DNA of 54,923 bases. It comes from an uncultured Lachnospiraceae bacterium (GTDB taxonomy: Bacteria; Bacillota; Clostridia; Lachnospirales; Lachnospiraceae). The position numbers were made by a program, and so were the translations under genes. Shown in pieces: positions 36,369 through 43,784 of the stretch (the stretch's first letter is position 1; every line of letters starts with the position of its first letter). The stretch lies in NCBI GenBank assembly GCA_910588845.1, contig CAJURU010000022.1:1-54923 (forward strand), in the 5' to 3' direction. The notes below the pieces were generated by a model. That model was not told the DNA's origin and did not search any database. It saw nothing but the letters and a program-made list of their open reading frames with translations.

Positions 36369-37042
36369 GAATTCTCCGCCTCCCGCAGCACATAGCCCTT
36401 GCCGCGGACAGTATGAATTAATTTCTCCCGCCCACCGTCAATCTTCTTTCTCAAATAACTGATATAGACGTCAACCACATTCGTACCGCCCTCATAATCA
36501 AAATTCCAAATATGATCTTCAATCTTTTCTCTGGACAATACAATTCCCTGATTGTGCATCAAGTATTCCAACAGCTCATATTCTTTGGCCGACAAAGATA
36601 TCTCCGTTTCTCCACGCTTTACCACATGGGCTGCGGTATCCATGGTCAGATCCGCCACAACAAGGACATTATCAGCGATACCAAAGGAAGTGCGCATCAT
36701 CGCGCGCAATCGCGCCAGCAATTCCTCAAAGGAGAACGGCTTCACGAGATAATCATTGGCGCCGCTGTCTAAGCCTTTTACGCGGTCGGCCACTGCGTCC
36801 CGCGCCGTCAAAAACAACACCGGCGTCGTCTTCCCTGTGCCGCGGAGATGGCGCAATACGGTAAAACCGTCCGCCTTTGGCATCATAATATCGAGAATCA
36901 CGGCATCATAATCGACCAAAGACAGGCTGTCAATCGCCTCTTCGCCGTCATAACAGCTATCCACGCTGTACCCTTGAGAAATGAGTTTTTTCGTAATAAT
37001 CCTGTTCAAGTCCTCTTCATCCTCGGCTAGTAAAACCCGCAT
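36365..37042 (-). CDS. OmpR/PhoB-family response regulator
   Basis: A 225-residue regulator: receiver domain with acidic EDEED pocket, phospho-acceptor Asp in VILDIMMP, Thr in LFLTARD and Lys in YLVKPF, then a winged-helix DNA-binding domain (SAKEYELLEYLM ... VDVYISYLRKKID ... TVRGKGYVL). Cognate partner of the overlapping kinase. It starts only 22 bases after the stop of the chemoreceptor gene, so the receptor may be part of the same transcript. Confidence 0.95.
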   Translation of the reverse strand: MRVLLAEDEEDLNRIITKKLISQGYSVDSCYDGEEAIDSLSLVDYDAVILDIMMPKADGFTVLRHLRGTGKTTPVLFLTARDAVADRVKGLDSGANDYLVKPFSFEELLARLRAMMRTSFGIADNVLVVADLTMDTAAHVVKRGETEISLSAKEYELLEYLMHNQGIVLSREKIEDHIWNFDYEGGTNVVDVYISYLRKKIDGGREKLIHTVRGKGYVLREAENS

Positions 37043-37064
37043 ACCTTACCACCTCTGCTGATAC

Positions 37065-38792
37065 CTAAAGTTTAAACTTCCCTACTTCCTGATCCAACTG
37101 CCCCGCAATGTCCAAATTAGAGTTGGCCTCCAAGCCGATCTCACTCACATTATTTGTCAGGTCAATGGCCTTCTCTGTCACGCTGCTCACTCCCTGTGCA
37201 CTCTCGCCCACGGCTATTCTAATATCTCCCACAGATGTCTTAACCATATCCATCTGTTCGCGCAAATGTACGCTATCCTCTGCAAACTCCTGCATCATCT
37301 CATTCATCCTGCCGACATCGCTCTGGTAAGTATCGCTGACACGCAGAAGTTTGCCATAGCCGGCCATAGCCGTCTCATTCATGAAAAGAACCATCTCTTC
37401 TGCTTCCTCGGCTAGTTCATCCACCGTCTGAATAACTTCAGCGGTCACCTTCTGGATTTCCGTTGCCGCCTGCGCAGAATTCATAGCCAGCTTACCAATC
37501 TCATCGGCAACCACCACAAACCCCCTTCCAGCATCCCCGGCTTTGGCTGCTTCGATGCTGGCATTCAATGCCAGAAGATTGGTCTCCTCGGTAATGTTGA
37601 TAATATTCTTCGTGAGTTCGCGTACTTCCTCAACAGCCTTCGATTTCTCAATTTTCTGTCTGAGCAATTCAGCCATCTTTGCCGCCTGTATTTTCGCATC
37701 CTGCTGCGCCTCCAAAGCCTTATTATATACCTCTTTCGCATGAGCCATAATCTGACTGGATGAATTGTTGCCACTCTCGGCCTGTCTGTTGATCTGTTCT
37801 ATCAAGTCAAATATCTGCCCAATCGCCTCATTTACCTGGTCAAGCGCAGCGCTTGACTCCTCCATGGCCGCGCTCATCTGCTCCATGGCGGCAGAAACAT
37901 CCGAAATGCTCATCTCTGCATCAGACAAATCCCCCGCAATACTGGCAGACGTTCCGTTCAAATTCTTAGAATTCCCTGATATATGAAGCATAATATTTCT
38001 TATATATGCCAAAAGTCCATTCACATTATTGGCAATCAGCTCCATCTCATCCCCTGTATGGACGTCAAGCCTTTGGGTCAGATCCCCTTCATTGTTCACC
38101 AGTTCATAAATCTTCTTATCTACTGCGCGCAAACTCCTGACGATAGATGTAACAATAAGGTTGATAACCAGCAACACCACCAGCAGACAGATCACCGTTA
38201 TTCCTACTACCTGCCACAAGATAGCATTCAACCGCTCCACTACACCGGCGGCGTCATAGTCGCAGCCGACAATGCCCACAACTTTACTCCCGCCGCTGTC
38301 CATGACCGGCATATAGGCAGAGATCAACTCCCCATCGTCTGTGCTGTCAATAAAACCCTGCACATACCCTTGCCCTGCAAAGACACCCTGCAATTCCTCA
38401 TAAGACACTTCAAAACGCTTTCCCAATTCTGAATGACTATCTGTTTTATCCGTATCTATGCCATAATAGACCTGGCTTCCATCTGTATACAACGTATATA
38501 AATACTTAATCCCACAATCCTCCCGTATCGCATTCATCGAGGACGCCATTTCCTGGTACTCTGTACTCTGCTCGCCCGTCTGTACGGCTTTCTCAAGCGC
38601 ATCTCCATCTATAACCTTTACAGAGATGACAGCAGCCATCCGCGCTTCTTCCACACCCATCGCTACCAGGCCGTCCCTTGTACGTATGTAGGAGCTCACC
38701 CCCATTACAATACAGAGCAAAACGATCAAAATACTCGTCGGAACAAGAATTTTTGTGCGAATGCTCAATCCCCGCGTCTTTTTTCTTTTCAT
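37065..38792 (-). CDS. Methyl-accepting chemotaxis protein with Cache-like sensor
   Basis: A 575-residue chemoreceptor: TM1 about 15-35, an extracellular single Cache-like domain about 40-185 (KYLYTLYTDGSQVYYGIDTD, ISAYMPVMDSGGSKVVGIVGCDYD), TM2 about 195-218, HAMP and the MCP signalling hairpin (ITEETNLLALNASIEAAKAGDAGRGF). Its sensor differs from the four-helix type of the other chemoreceptor in this window. Short spacing to the response regulator gene suggests a shared transcript, although its main role should be CheA signalling. Confidence 0.9.
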   Translation of the reverse strand: MKRKKTRGLSIRTKILVPTSILIVLLCIVMGVSSYIRTRDGLVAMGVEEARMAAVISVKVIDGDALEKAVQTGEQSTEYQEMASSMNAIREDCGIKYLYTLYTDGSQVYYGIDTDKTDSHSELGKRFEVSYEELQGVFAGQGYVQGFIDSTDDGELISAYMPVMDSGGSKVVGIVGCDYDAAGVVERLNAILWQVVGITVICLLVVLLVINLIVTSIVRSLRAVDKKIYELVNNEGDLTQRLDVHTGDEMELIANNVNGLLAYIRNIMLHISGNSKNLNGTSASIAGDLSDAEMSISDVSAAMEQMSAAMEESSAALDQVNEAIGQIFDLIEQINRQAESGNNSSSQIMAHAKEVYNKALEAQQDAKIQAAKMAELLRQKIEKSKAVEEVRELTKNIINITEETNLLALNASIEAAKAGDAGRGFVVVADEIGKLAMNSAQAATEIQKVTAEVIQTVDELAEEAEEMVLFMNETAMAGYGKLLRVSDTYQSDVGRMNEMMQEFAEDSVHLREQMDMVKTSVGDIRIAVGESAQGVSSVTEKAIDLTNNVSEIGLEANSNLDIAGQLDQEVGKFKL

Positions 38793-38884
38793 TATATTAC
38801 ACCTTCCCTTTTGCTTTCACAGATATGGGCAGATTCCTCTGTCACAAACCTATCTTGCCAATAAAATGTAAGCGTCCCGAAACC

Positions 38885-38913
38885 AGTATAGCACTTACAA
38901 AATTCAAAAACAA
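38885..38913 (-). promoter_or_regulatory. Promoter of the Cache-type chemoreceptor operon
   Basis: On the minus strand TTGTTT (38908-38913), a 17-base spacer and TATACT (38885-38890). The -35 falls within the T tract of the tRNA-Cys terminator. Confidence 0.5.
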
Positions 38914-38940
38914 TAGCCCCGAAAACTTTCATCTTCGAGG
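38902..38940 (-). terminator. Terminator of tRNA-Cys
   Basis: On the minus strand CCTCGAA and TTCGGGG (38934-38940 and 38917-38923) form a 7-bp stem with one G-T pair, followed by CTATTGTTTTTG. It starts 15 bases after the tRNA. Confidence 0.65.
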
Positions 38941-38954
38941 CCATGAGAGGAGAG

Positions 38955-39026
38955 AGGCGCAGACCGGATTTGAACCGGTGAATCAGGGTGTTGCAGACCC
39001 ATGCCTTACCACTTGGCTACTGCGCC
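38955..39026 (-). tRNA. tRNA-Cys (GCA)
   Basis: A 72-base cloverleaf: acceptor GGCGCAG / CTGCGCC, T arm CCGGTTCAAATCCGG, anticodon loop CTGCAAC giving GCA, and U at the discriminator position as is usual for Cys. The 3' CCA is not encoded. A promoter and a terminator bracket it, so it is transcribed alone. Confidence 0.95.
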
Positions 39027-39054
39027 ATATTCAGTTTTCCGTACGTCCTAGGAC

Positions 39055-39083
39055 ATTCTACCAAATGATTCCTCATTCGTCAA
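39055..39083 (-). promoter_or_regulatory. Promoter of tRNA-Cys
   Basis: On the minus strand TTGACG (39078-39083), a 17-base spacer and TAGAAT (39055-39060), 28 bases before the tRNA. Nothing else is recognisable between 39084 and 39277. Confidence 0.75.
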
Positions 39084-39277
39084 GGCTTAAATGAAATTTT
39101 TTTAACTTTTGTGACAGGCGCATTTGGCAAAGAATGATTAATTCTATGAACAATAACCAGTTGATAAACAGTTCCCTCAGACAGAATAAACCGTTTGAAA
39201 TTCTACAAACAAAATTTTCTCTGATTTATCCTGGCTGGATGAACCGTTGCACTATAGTATATGCATAAATTATTATT

Positions 39278-39961
39278 TCATGACATTTTCATGATATCTG
39301 TAATACTTGCAGCAATCTTCACAATATCCTCCCACTGTTTTGCCGCCGCCTGCAAAAACATTTCTTTTACAATCAAGTTAGGGCTGCTCTCAGCTTTTTC
39401 AAGCTCTTTTACGGTATCTTCGGCAAGCCTCGCCAGCCCTGCCCAGGACACGTTCATTTTGCCGGCTTCCTCCAGCACACGGCCCAGCTTATCGGCCGCA
39501 TCCTGGTAAGAATAATACCCTTCTCTTCCCGGAATAAACGGCTTCTCCTTTGCCTGTACCTTAGAATGAAAGAGTTCAACCTGGCGTGTCCAGCTTGTCA
39601 ACCGTTGGCTCTGCGTCGAAAATGCCCTGATAACATCGCCGAGATTCGCAAAATATTGCAATGCATTTTCCTTGGTGAGCGTTCCGCCCGCCTGCACCAT
39701 GCGGTGAGCCCCCTTGAACTCACCGCATACTTTTTTCAGTTTAGGCGCCAGGCGGTCGCGGATATTAACGGCGTCCTGAACAATCCACAAACTTCCTAAT
39801 TTGCGTTCCTCATGCAGAACGTCCACCAGCCCTGTATCATCTGGCGGAAGCTGCTTCTCAACAGGAAGGTAGCCCAGAGAATACGTGCACAGATAAATGA
39901 TTTCATAAAATACGGAAATTCCCCTGTTAAGGTTCCCGCCAATTTGATTCAATGTTTCCAT
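39278..39961 (-). CDS. Short helical protein related to the HBL/NHE-like toxins (fourth gene of cluster)
   Basis: A 227-residue, mostly alpha-helical protein with no signal peptide and no glycine-rich hydrophobic hairpin. Its end (VKELEKAESSPNLIVKEMFLQAAAKQWEDIVKIA) closely resembles the end of the upstream 373-residue protein (VKELDKAEKSATAVLKQVFTEAAKKQWTDAHEMA), so it is a shortened relative. It may be the membrane-inactive third component or an antagonist of the toxin; both are inference. It follows the previous stop by 6 bases with no good ribosome binding site, which suggests coupled translation. It could also be a degenerate paralog, although the frame is intact. Confidence 0.6.
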   Translation of the reverse strand: METLNQIGGNLNRGISVFYEIIYLCTYSLGYLPVEKQLPPDDTGLVDVLHEERKLGSLWIVQDAVNIRDRLAPKLKKVCGEFKGAHRMVQAGGTLTKENALQYFANLGDVIRAFSTQSQRLTSWTRQVELFHSKVQAKEKPFIPGREGYYSYQDAADKLGRVLEEAGKMNVSWAGLARLAEDTVKELEKAESSPNLIVKEMFLQAAAKQWEDIVKIAASITDIMKMS

Positions 39962-39967
39962 TTTATT

Positions 39968-41089
39968 TCAGGCGACCTTATCGCCGATAACCCCCTTATC
40001 ATCTGTCTCAATCTCCGTGTCAAGAAGCTTCTGCGCCATCTCATGCGCATCCGTCCACTGTTTCTTAGCCGCCTCCGTAAATACTTGCTTGAGCACGGCT
40101 GTCGCCGATTTTTCAGCCTTATCCAATTCCTTTACCGCATCGTTGATGACCTTATAGAATCCTTCCCAGGTCGTTTTCACTTCGTCGAGCGCACTCAGCG
40201 CCGTCTGCATATAGCCTACCGCCGAACTCGTCCCTGTCTCAAGCCCTTTCAAAGACGCCAGAAGCTGCTTATCCTGTAAAACTTCCCTGCGGTCCTGCGC
40301 AATCTCCTTATACTGTTTATCAATCCGATGCTGCATCACGCCCCAGGTAACGGCGCCGCCGATAACCATGGCCGCTCCTACTCCGATGACAATGCCGCCC
40401 GCGACGGCGCCGACGCCGCTTGCCAGCAAAGCCACGCCAACGATAGCTACAAAGATACCGCCGCCCACAAGTCCTGCGCCTACTGCCACCAGCGTAGTCT
40501 CTGAGGAAATAAGATTATTGAGCGCCTCAATGCTGGTATTGAGCCGTTCAATTTCCGTGGAGATATCTGACTCAGCCTCCTGAATGACCTGTATCTTCCC
40601 GGAAAGGTTATCATGCGCCTCCTGTAGAGAATCGCCCCAGTTTTTCAAGTCCGTCCTGCTATTGTCAATGGAAGCAATAATATCATCCTCGATTGTCTGC
40701 ATCAATGCGCGCATCACTTCGTTCACGTCCTCAAATTCCGCATCACCCTTTTTCATTTTAGGATGTTTCTTACAGACGTCAATCACATAGTCCGCGGACG
40801 CCTGAAACTGGTTGTCAAAGGTAATTACATTTGCCGGTATGTCCGATTGAATTGGCACGGCGACATTATCAATCCAATCCCTTGCCACAACTTTTGCGGC
40901 GTCCAGTTTCACCTTCACATCATCAAACCAGGCAAACTTTTCCTCTTCCTTTACCGGCTCTGGTTTTATCAACGTCGTATTCAAGACGCCATGACAGCAC
41001 GCCGAAACCAAGGTGAGCGCCGCCGTTGCTTTCACTGTCTTATCCGTAGCCTCATCCTTTACCCCTGCATTTGCATACATATATTCCAT
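39968..41089 (-). CDS. HBL/NHE-family alpha-helical pore-forming toxin component
   Basis: A 373-residue helical protein with a central glycine-rich hydrophobic hairpin at about 200-252 (two hydrophobic stretches separated by small residues) between long coiled helices. That layout and several local patterns recall Bacillus NheB/HblB: a DWIDNVAVPIQ...ITFDNQF stretch like NWLD...IINYNTKF, a helix rich in Glu/Asn before the hairpin, and a closing KQWTDAHEMAQK like DSWKNIKDYAEK. Those toxins assemble from three related proteins into membrane pores. No Sec signal is present, unlike the Bacillus proteins. AAGGAGG is seven bases upstream of the ATG at 41089. Middle of a four-gene operon. Confidence 0.7.
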   Translation of the reverse strand: MEYMYANAGVKDEATDKTVKATAALTLVSACCHGVLNTTLIKPEPVKEEEKFAWFDDVKVKLDAAKVVARDWIDNVAVPIQSDIPANVITFDNQFQASADYVIDVCKKHPKMKKGDAEFEDVNEVMRALMQTIEDDIIASIDNSRTDLKNWGDSLQEAHDNLSGKIQVIQEAESDISTEIERLNTSIEALNNLISSETTLVAVGAGLVGGGIFVAIVGVALLASGVGAVAGGIVIGVGAAMVIGGAVTWGVMQHRIDKQYKEIAQDRREVLQDKQLLASLKGLETGTSSAVGYMQTALSALDEVKTTWEGFYKVINDAVKELDKAEKSATAVLKQVFTEAAKKQWTDAHEMAQKLLDTEIETDDKGVIGDKVA

Positions 41090-41102
41090 TCCGTTATCCT
41101 CC

Positions 41103-42158
41103 TTATATTTCCAGCTCAAATGAATCGCTCCTGTAACTCTCCTGCAAAAATTTCTGCGCGAACTCAGACATCGTTTCCCACGTTGCCGCCTTTGCCACTA
41201 AATTCGTCTTCTGTGGATCTGCACCGGAACGGAATGAAGACAACTTATTGCCCAGAAACGATTTCTCGTCCTCCCACAGTTCCACAATCTCGCCAAACTC
41301 ATTTTCCAAAAGCACAACTTTTATCTGAAGCTTCTGCAAAAAACGCAGCAAAGATTTGGTCTGCGCTAACGCCTGTTGGCGCAGATTAAATTCTGTTTTG
41401 CATTTCTGTATTTCCTCAATCGCAGTTTTCGCTTTGCTGTAATTGGAAAATATCTCATAAAACGTAGAACCCACCGTAAAAAACAGTCCGCCCGCCGAGA
41501 GAAATGAGACGGCTTTCCCGGCAACCATACCCGTATAGACAATCTTGCCGAAAGACTTGGCAAACTTTCCTTCCTTCTTGAGAATGCCAGGCATCGCATC
41601 GTCCTGTAAGTCCGCTATCGTATTTTGCAAAACTGCAATTTCACCGGTCAGCCTGCTGACAGAAATTTCCTCCACATCAAGGGCAGACCATCCCTCCTCG
41701 ATACTTTCCTCCACCAAGGAAAACACATTGTCCACACTGTTTTTCCACAACTCAAATTCGTGTTTTACCTGGCGGAGTTTCGCGGCATGCTCCTTTGCCA
41801 TATCATAAAGATTTTGCATATAACAGATAATAGATTCCGCGTCCATATCCTTGCTGACTGCAAGGTGCTCGTTTAAGACAGAAAAGCTGTTGTCGTAACT
41901 TACAATGGGCGCGAGCAGAGGCGCCGCCATCTGCTCGCGTACCTCGTGCCACTTTCCCCCCGCTTCACTGAGCATGGCGGCCCTGGCGGCCAGCGTTGTC
42001 ACCCAATCCCCTGAAATGCCTGGCAATGTATGAACCTGCAACGAATTTAACGTATGCGCCAACCCATCCGCATACCAGATTCCCTGTATCGCATGCCAAA
42101 CCTTCTGAGCAGAGGCGATAGAACTGTCCGCCATCGTAATAATTTTGTCATCCTTCAT
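41103..42158 (-). CDS. HBL/NHE-like alpha-helical pore-forming toxin component, second paralog
   Basis: A 351-residue helical protein with a hydrophobic central segment at about 206-237 (MVAGKAVSFLSAGGLFFTVGSTF), shorter than in its neighbour. It shares the IVSYDNSF motif (compare ITFDNQF) and the C-terminal NLVAKAATWETMSEFAQKFL pattern. By analogy with HBL, NHE, Ahl and Smh it would be a partner component binding in order. No signal peptide. GAGGG is six bases before the ATG at 42158. The preceding and following genes are 11 and 13 bases away, so the cluster is a single transcript. Confidence 0.65.
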   Translation of the reverse strand: MKDDKIITMADSSIASAQKVWHAIQGIWYADGLAHTLNSLQVHTLPGISGDWVTTLAARAAMLSEAGGKWHEVREQMAAPLLAPIVSYDNSFSVLNEHLAVSKDMDAESIICYMQNLYDMAKEHAAKLRQVKHEFELWKNSVDNVFSLVEESIEEGWSALDVEEISVSRLTGEIAVLQNTIADLQDDAMPGILKKEGKFAKSFGKIVYTGMVAGKAVSFLSAGGLFFTVGSTFYEIFSNYSKAKTAIEEIQKCKTEFNLRQQALAQTKSLLRFLQKLQIKVVLLENEFGEIVELWEDEKSFLGNKLSSFRSGADPQKTNLVAKAATWETMSEFAQKFLQESYRSDSFELEI

Positions 42159-42169
42159 ACAAGACCCTC

Positions 42170-43441
42170 TTACTTTCCTGAAATAGCTGGAAATTGCGGC
42201 GACATAATACTGGAAACCACACCGATTATCTGCGGCTGTTCTCCGAGCGTCATGCATTGCACATTGCCATACTTATCTTGTTCGCTCTGTGAAATTTCCT
42301 CATGAAATTTTGTATGGGACCTCCGCGTTGTACAAAATGGGCCAAACGACAGGCTGTCCGCCTTGTTGTCGATGACTGTCTGGATTAACGCTGTCTCTTC
42401 CTTAGAAAACTGGTTATAGATACTTACGTTCCTCACCAGCACAAAAGCAGTCGGCAGAAGCTGCATCGCTCCATTTCCCAGCAATGTCCCGCTGCAAATT
42501 ATGCCTGCGTCCTCATTTTTTAAATACGCCTCAGAGTATGACAGCAAAGAACCGTTAAACCACGGGCGGGAAATCTGCACAACGGCAACCTCCATACTTA
42601 GGGAGAGGTCGCTTGTAGCCATTTGCGAATTAGCCGTCTTTAACGCTTTGTTCTGTTCCTCCGTCACTCTGGCGGCATATTTCCAGAACCACCATCCCCC
42701 GCTGTAATCCGAAGACCGGGAAAATTCTGTCTTTTGGGAATCGCTGTCCATGCGAAAAGTCTGTTCACTACTCTGTACGGAGATACTTTCCCAGGCAAGT
42801 TTGTCCGCCTTTGTCCAATCCCTGGGGATAAAATCCGTCTCATAATAACCTTTCACTTGTTTTTGCGTACTCGCCTGGTCGAATACCTGCGCCGCCCTGT
42901 TAAACACGGCCTGCGGCGTATACCGCTCATAAGCATCAATGATATTTAAGGCCGCCTCCATCTCGTTCTTGCCCGCCCGGATCAGGTCTTCCTGCGCATC
43001 GTCCCAATCCATTTTAGCCTCAATCCTATCGTCCTCATCGGCATTGCTGTCGTTTTTCAGCCTGCAATATTTCAGAAATGCCTTGTCACACGCTCTTTTT
43101 GCTTTTCTATACTCGTCATATCCGCTGCCTGCCACCAGTTCCCTGGCTGCCTCATAAGCCTTTTTCTTATCTTCCGGCGGATTGTCTTCAGGCAGAGACG
43201 CACTGAGAATTTTGGGATACACATCTGACACATTCCTTCCAGACGCCACCAAATCCCGCTGCACCAGAGGGATCTCATCGGCAAGCAGGGAACTCTCCTT
43301 TTCTGCAAATTCAGAAACGTCTATCCCACAGCGAAGCTGTGTATAGAAACTCATCTGCTTTTGATTCCCTTCCGGCATTGGCGCCACAAAATTGTAAATT
43401 CCTTCAAATAATTTGTTCGCTGCTTCCTGGTTGCTGTTCAT
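42170..43441 (-). CDS. Unrecognised protein, first gene of the toxin-like cluster
   Basis: A 423-residue soluble protein that I do not recognise. The N-terminal half is helical and charged (ELVAGSGYDEYRKAKRACDKAF, DRIEAKMDWDDAQEDLIRAGKNE). The C-terminal half is mixed with Trp-rich and beta character (SGGWWFWKYAARVTEEQ, VAVVQISRPWFNGSLL). No signal peptide, TM helix or enzyme motif is visible. As the promoter-proximal gene of the cluster it could be an accessory, receptor-binding, immunity or regulatory protein. AAAGGAG five bases upstream supports 43441 rather than the ATG at 43471. Confidence 0.75.
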   Translation of the reverse strand: MNSNQEAANKLFEGIYNFVAPMPEGNQKQMSFYTQLRCGIDVSEFAEKESSLLADEIPLVQRDLVASGRNVSDVYPKILSASLPEDNPPEDKKKAYEAARELVAGSGYDEYRKAKRACDKAFLKYCRLKNDSNADEDDRIEAKMDWDDAQEDLIRAGKNEMEAALNIIDAYERYTPQAVFNRAAQVFDQASTQKQVKGYYETDFIPRDWTKADKLAWESISVQSSEQTFRMDSDSQKTEFSRSSDYSGGWWFWKYAARVTEEQNKALKTANSQMATSDLSLSMEVAVVQISRPWFNGSLLSYSEAYLKNEDAGIICSGTLLGNGAMQLLPTAFVLVRNVSIYNQFSKEETALIQTVIDNKADSLSFGPFCTTRRSHTKFHEEISQSEQDKYGNVQCMTLGEQPQIIGVVSSIMSPQFPAISGK

Positions 43442-43549
43442 TAATACTCCTTTCCTGCGCGTACCTCGCATCCTTTCCTCATTAGTTACAATTTCATTAT
43501 ATTTTTGCCGGAATTAATTAACAATAACCTATTGGGAACGGTTTGTGAT

Positions 43550-43555
43550 ATTATA
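43550..43555 (-). promoter_or_regulatory. Candidate -10 element of the toxin-like cluster
   Basis: TATAAT on the minus strand within TACTATAATATC, about 110 bases before the first start codon. No good -35 lies at 16-18 bases, which suggests dependence on an activator. Confidence 0.4.
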
Positions 43556-43590
43556 GTACTCCCACCCGTTTTCTTATACTATCCAGACAA

Positions 43591-43613
43591 AAGTTGCGCA
43601 AATTGCGCAACTT
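43591..43613. promoter_or_regulatory. Perfect 23-bp palindrome between divergent units
   Basis: AAGTTGCGCAA and its inverse TTGCGCAACTT flank a single central A. The core TTGCGCAA is itself palindromic and so occurs twice in direct orientation. It lies upstream of the -10 of the toxin-like cluster and about 95 bases before the galactanase promoter. It resembles an operator for a dimeric or tetrameric regulator. Confidence 0.6.
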
Positions 43614-43684
43614 GCTTTACTTTTATGTCTTATCACTGGTAAATTTAGATAAAAATAACTGGTAAAGATTAGCGCATTTGTCAA

Positions 43685-43712
43685 TTGTGCGGCCAGGAAA
43701 TGCGAGTATAAT
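43685..43712 (+). promoter_or_regulatory. Promoter of the galactanase gene
   Basis: TTGTGC (43685-43690), a 16-base spacer and a perfect TATAAT (43707-43712), 73 bases before the start codon. Confidence 0.6.
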
Positions 43713-43723
43713 CATAAATGTGA

Positions 43724-43735
43724 GCAAGCGATTGC
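43724..43735. promoter_or_regulatory. LacI-family operator over the galactanase start site
   Basis: GCAAGCGATTGC is symmetric around a central CG in the pattern GCAAnCGnTTGC, the LacI/GalR-family hallmark. It lies 11 bases beyond the -10 and so covers early transcribed DNA, fitting repression. Galactan genes in Bacillus are controlled by the LacI-family repressor GanR; a cre site for CcpA is the alternative. Confidence 0.55.
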
Positions 43736-43784
43736 GCTTATTGCTACCAGAAAATGAGAAGTAAATTATTAAGGAGGAAAAGAG

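Noticed and set aside
38955..39300. Toxin-like cluster as an island integrated at tRNA-Cys
   Set aside because: The cluster lies on the 5' side of the tRNA, no integrase is present, and no direct repeat of the tRNA 3' end was found beyond it.
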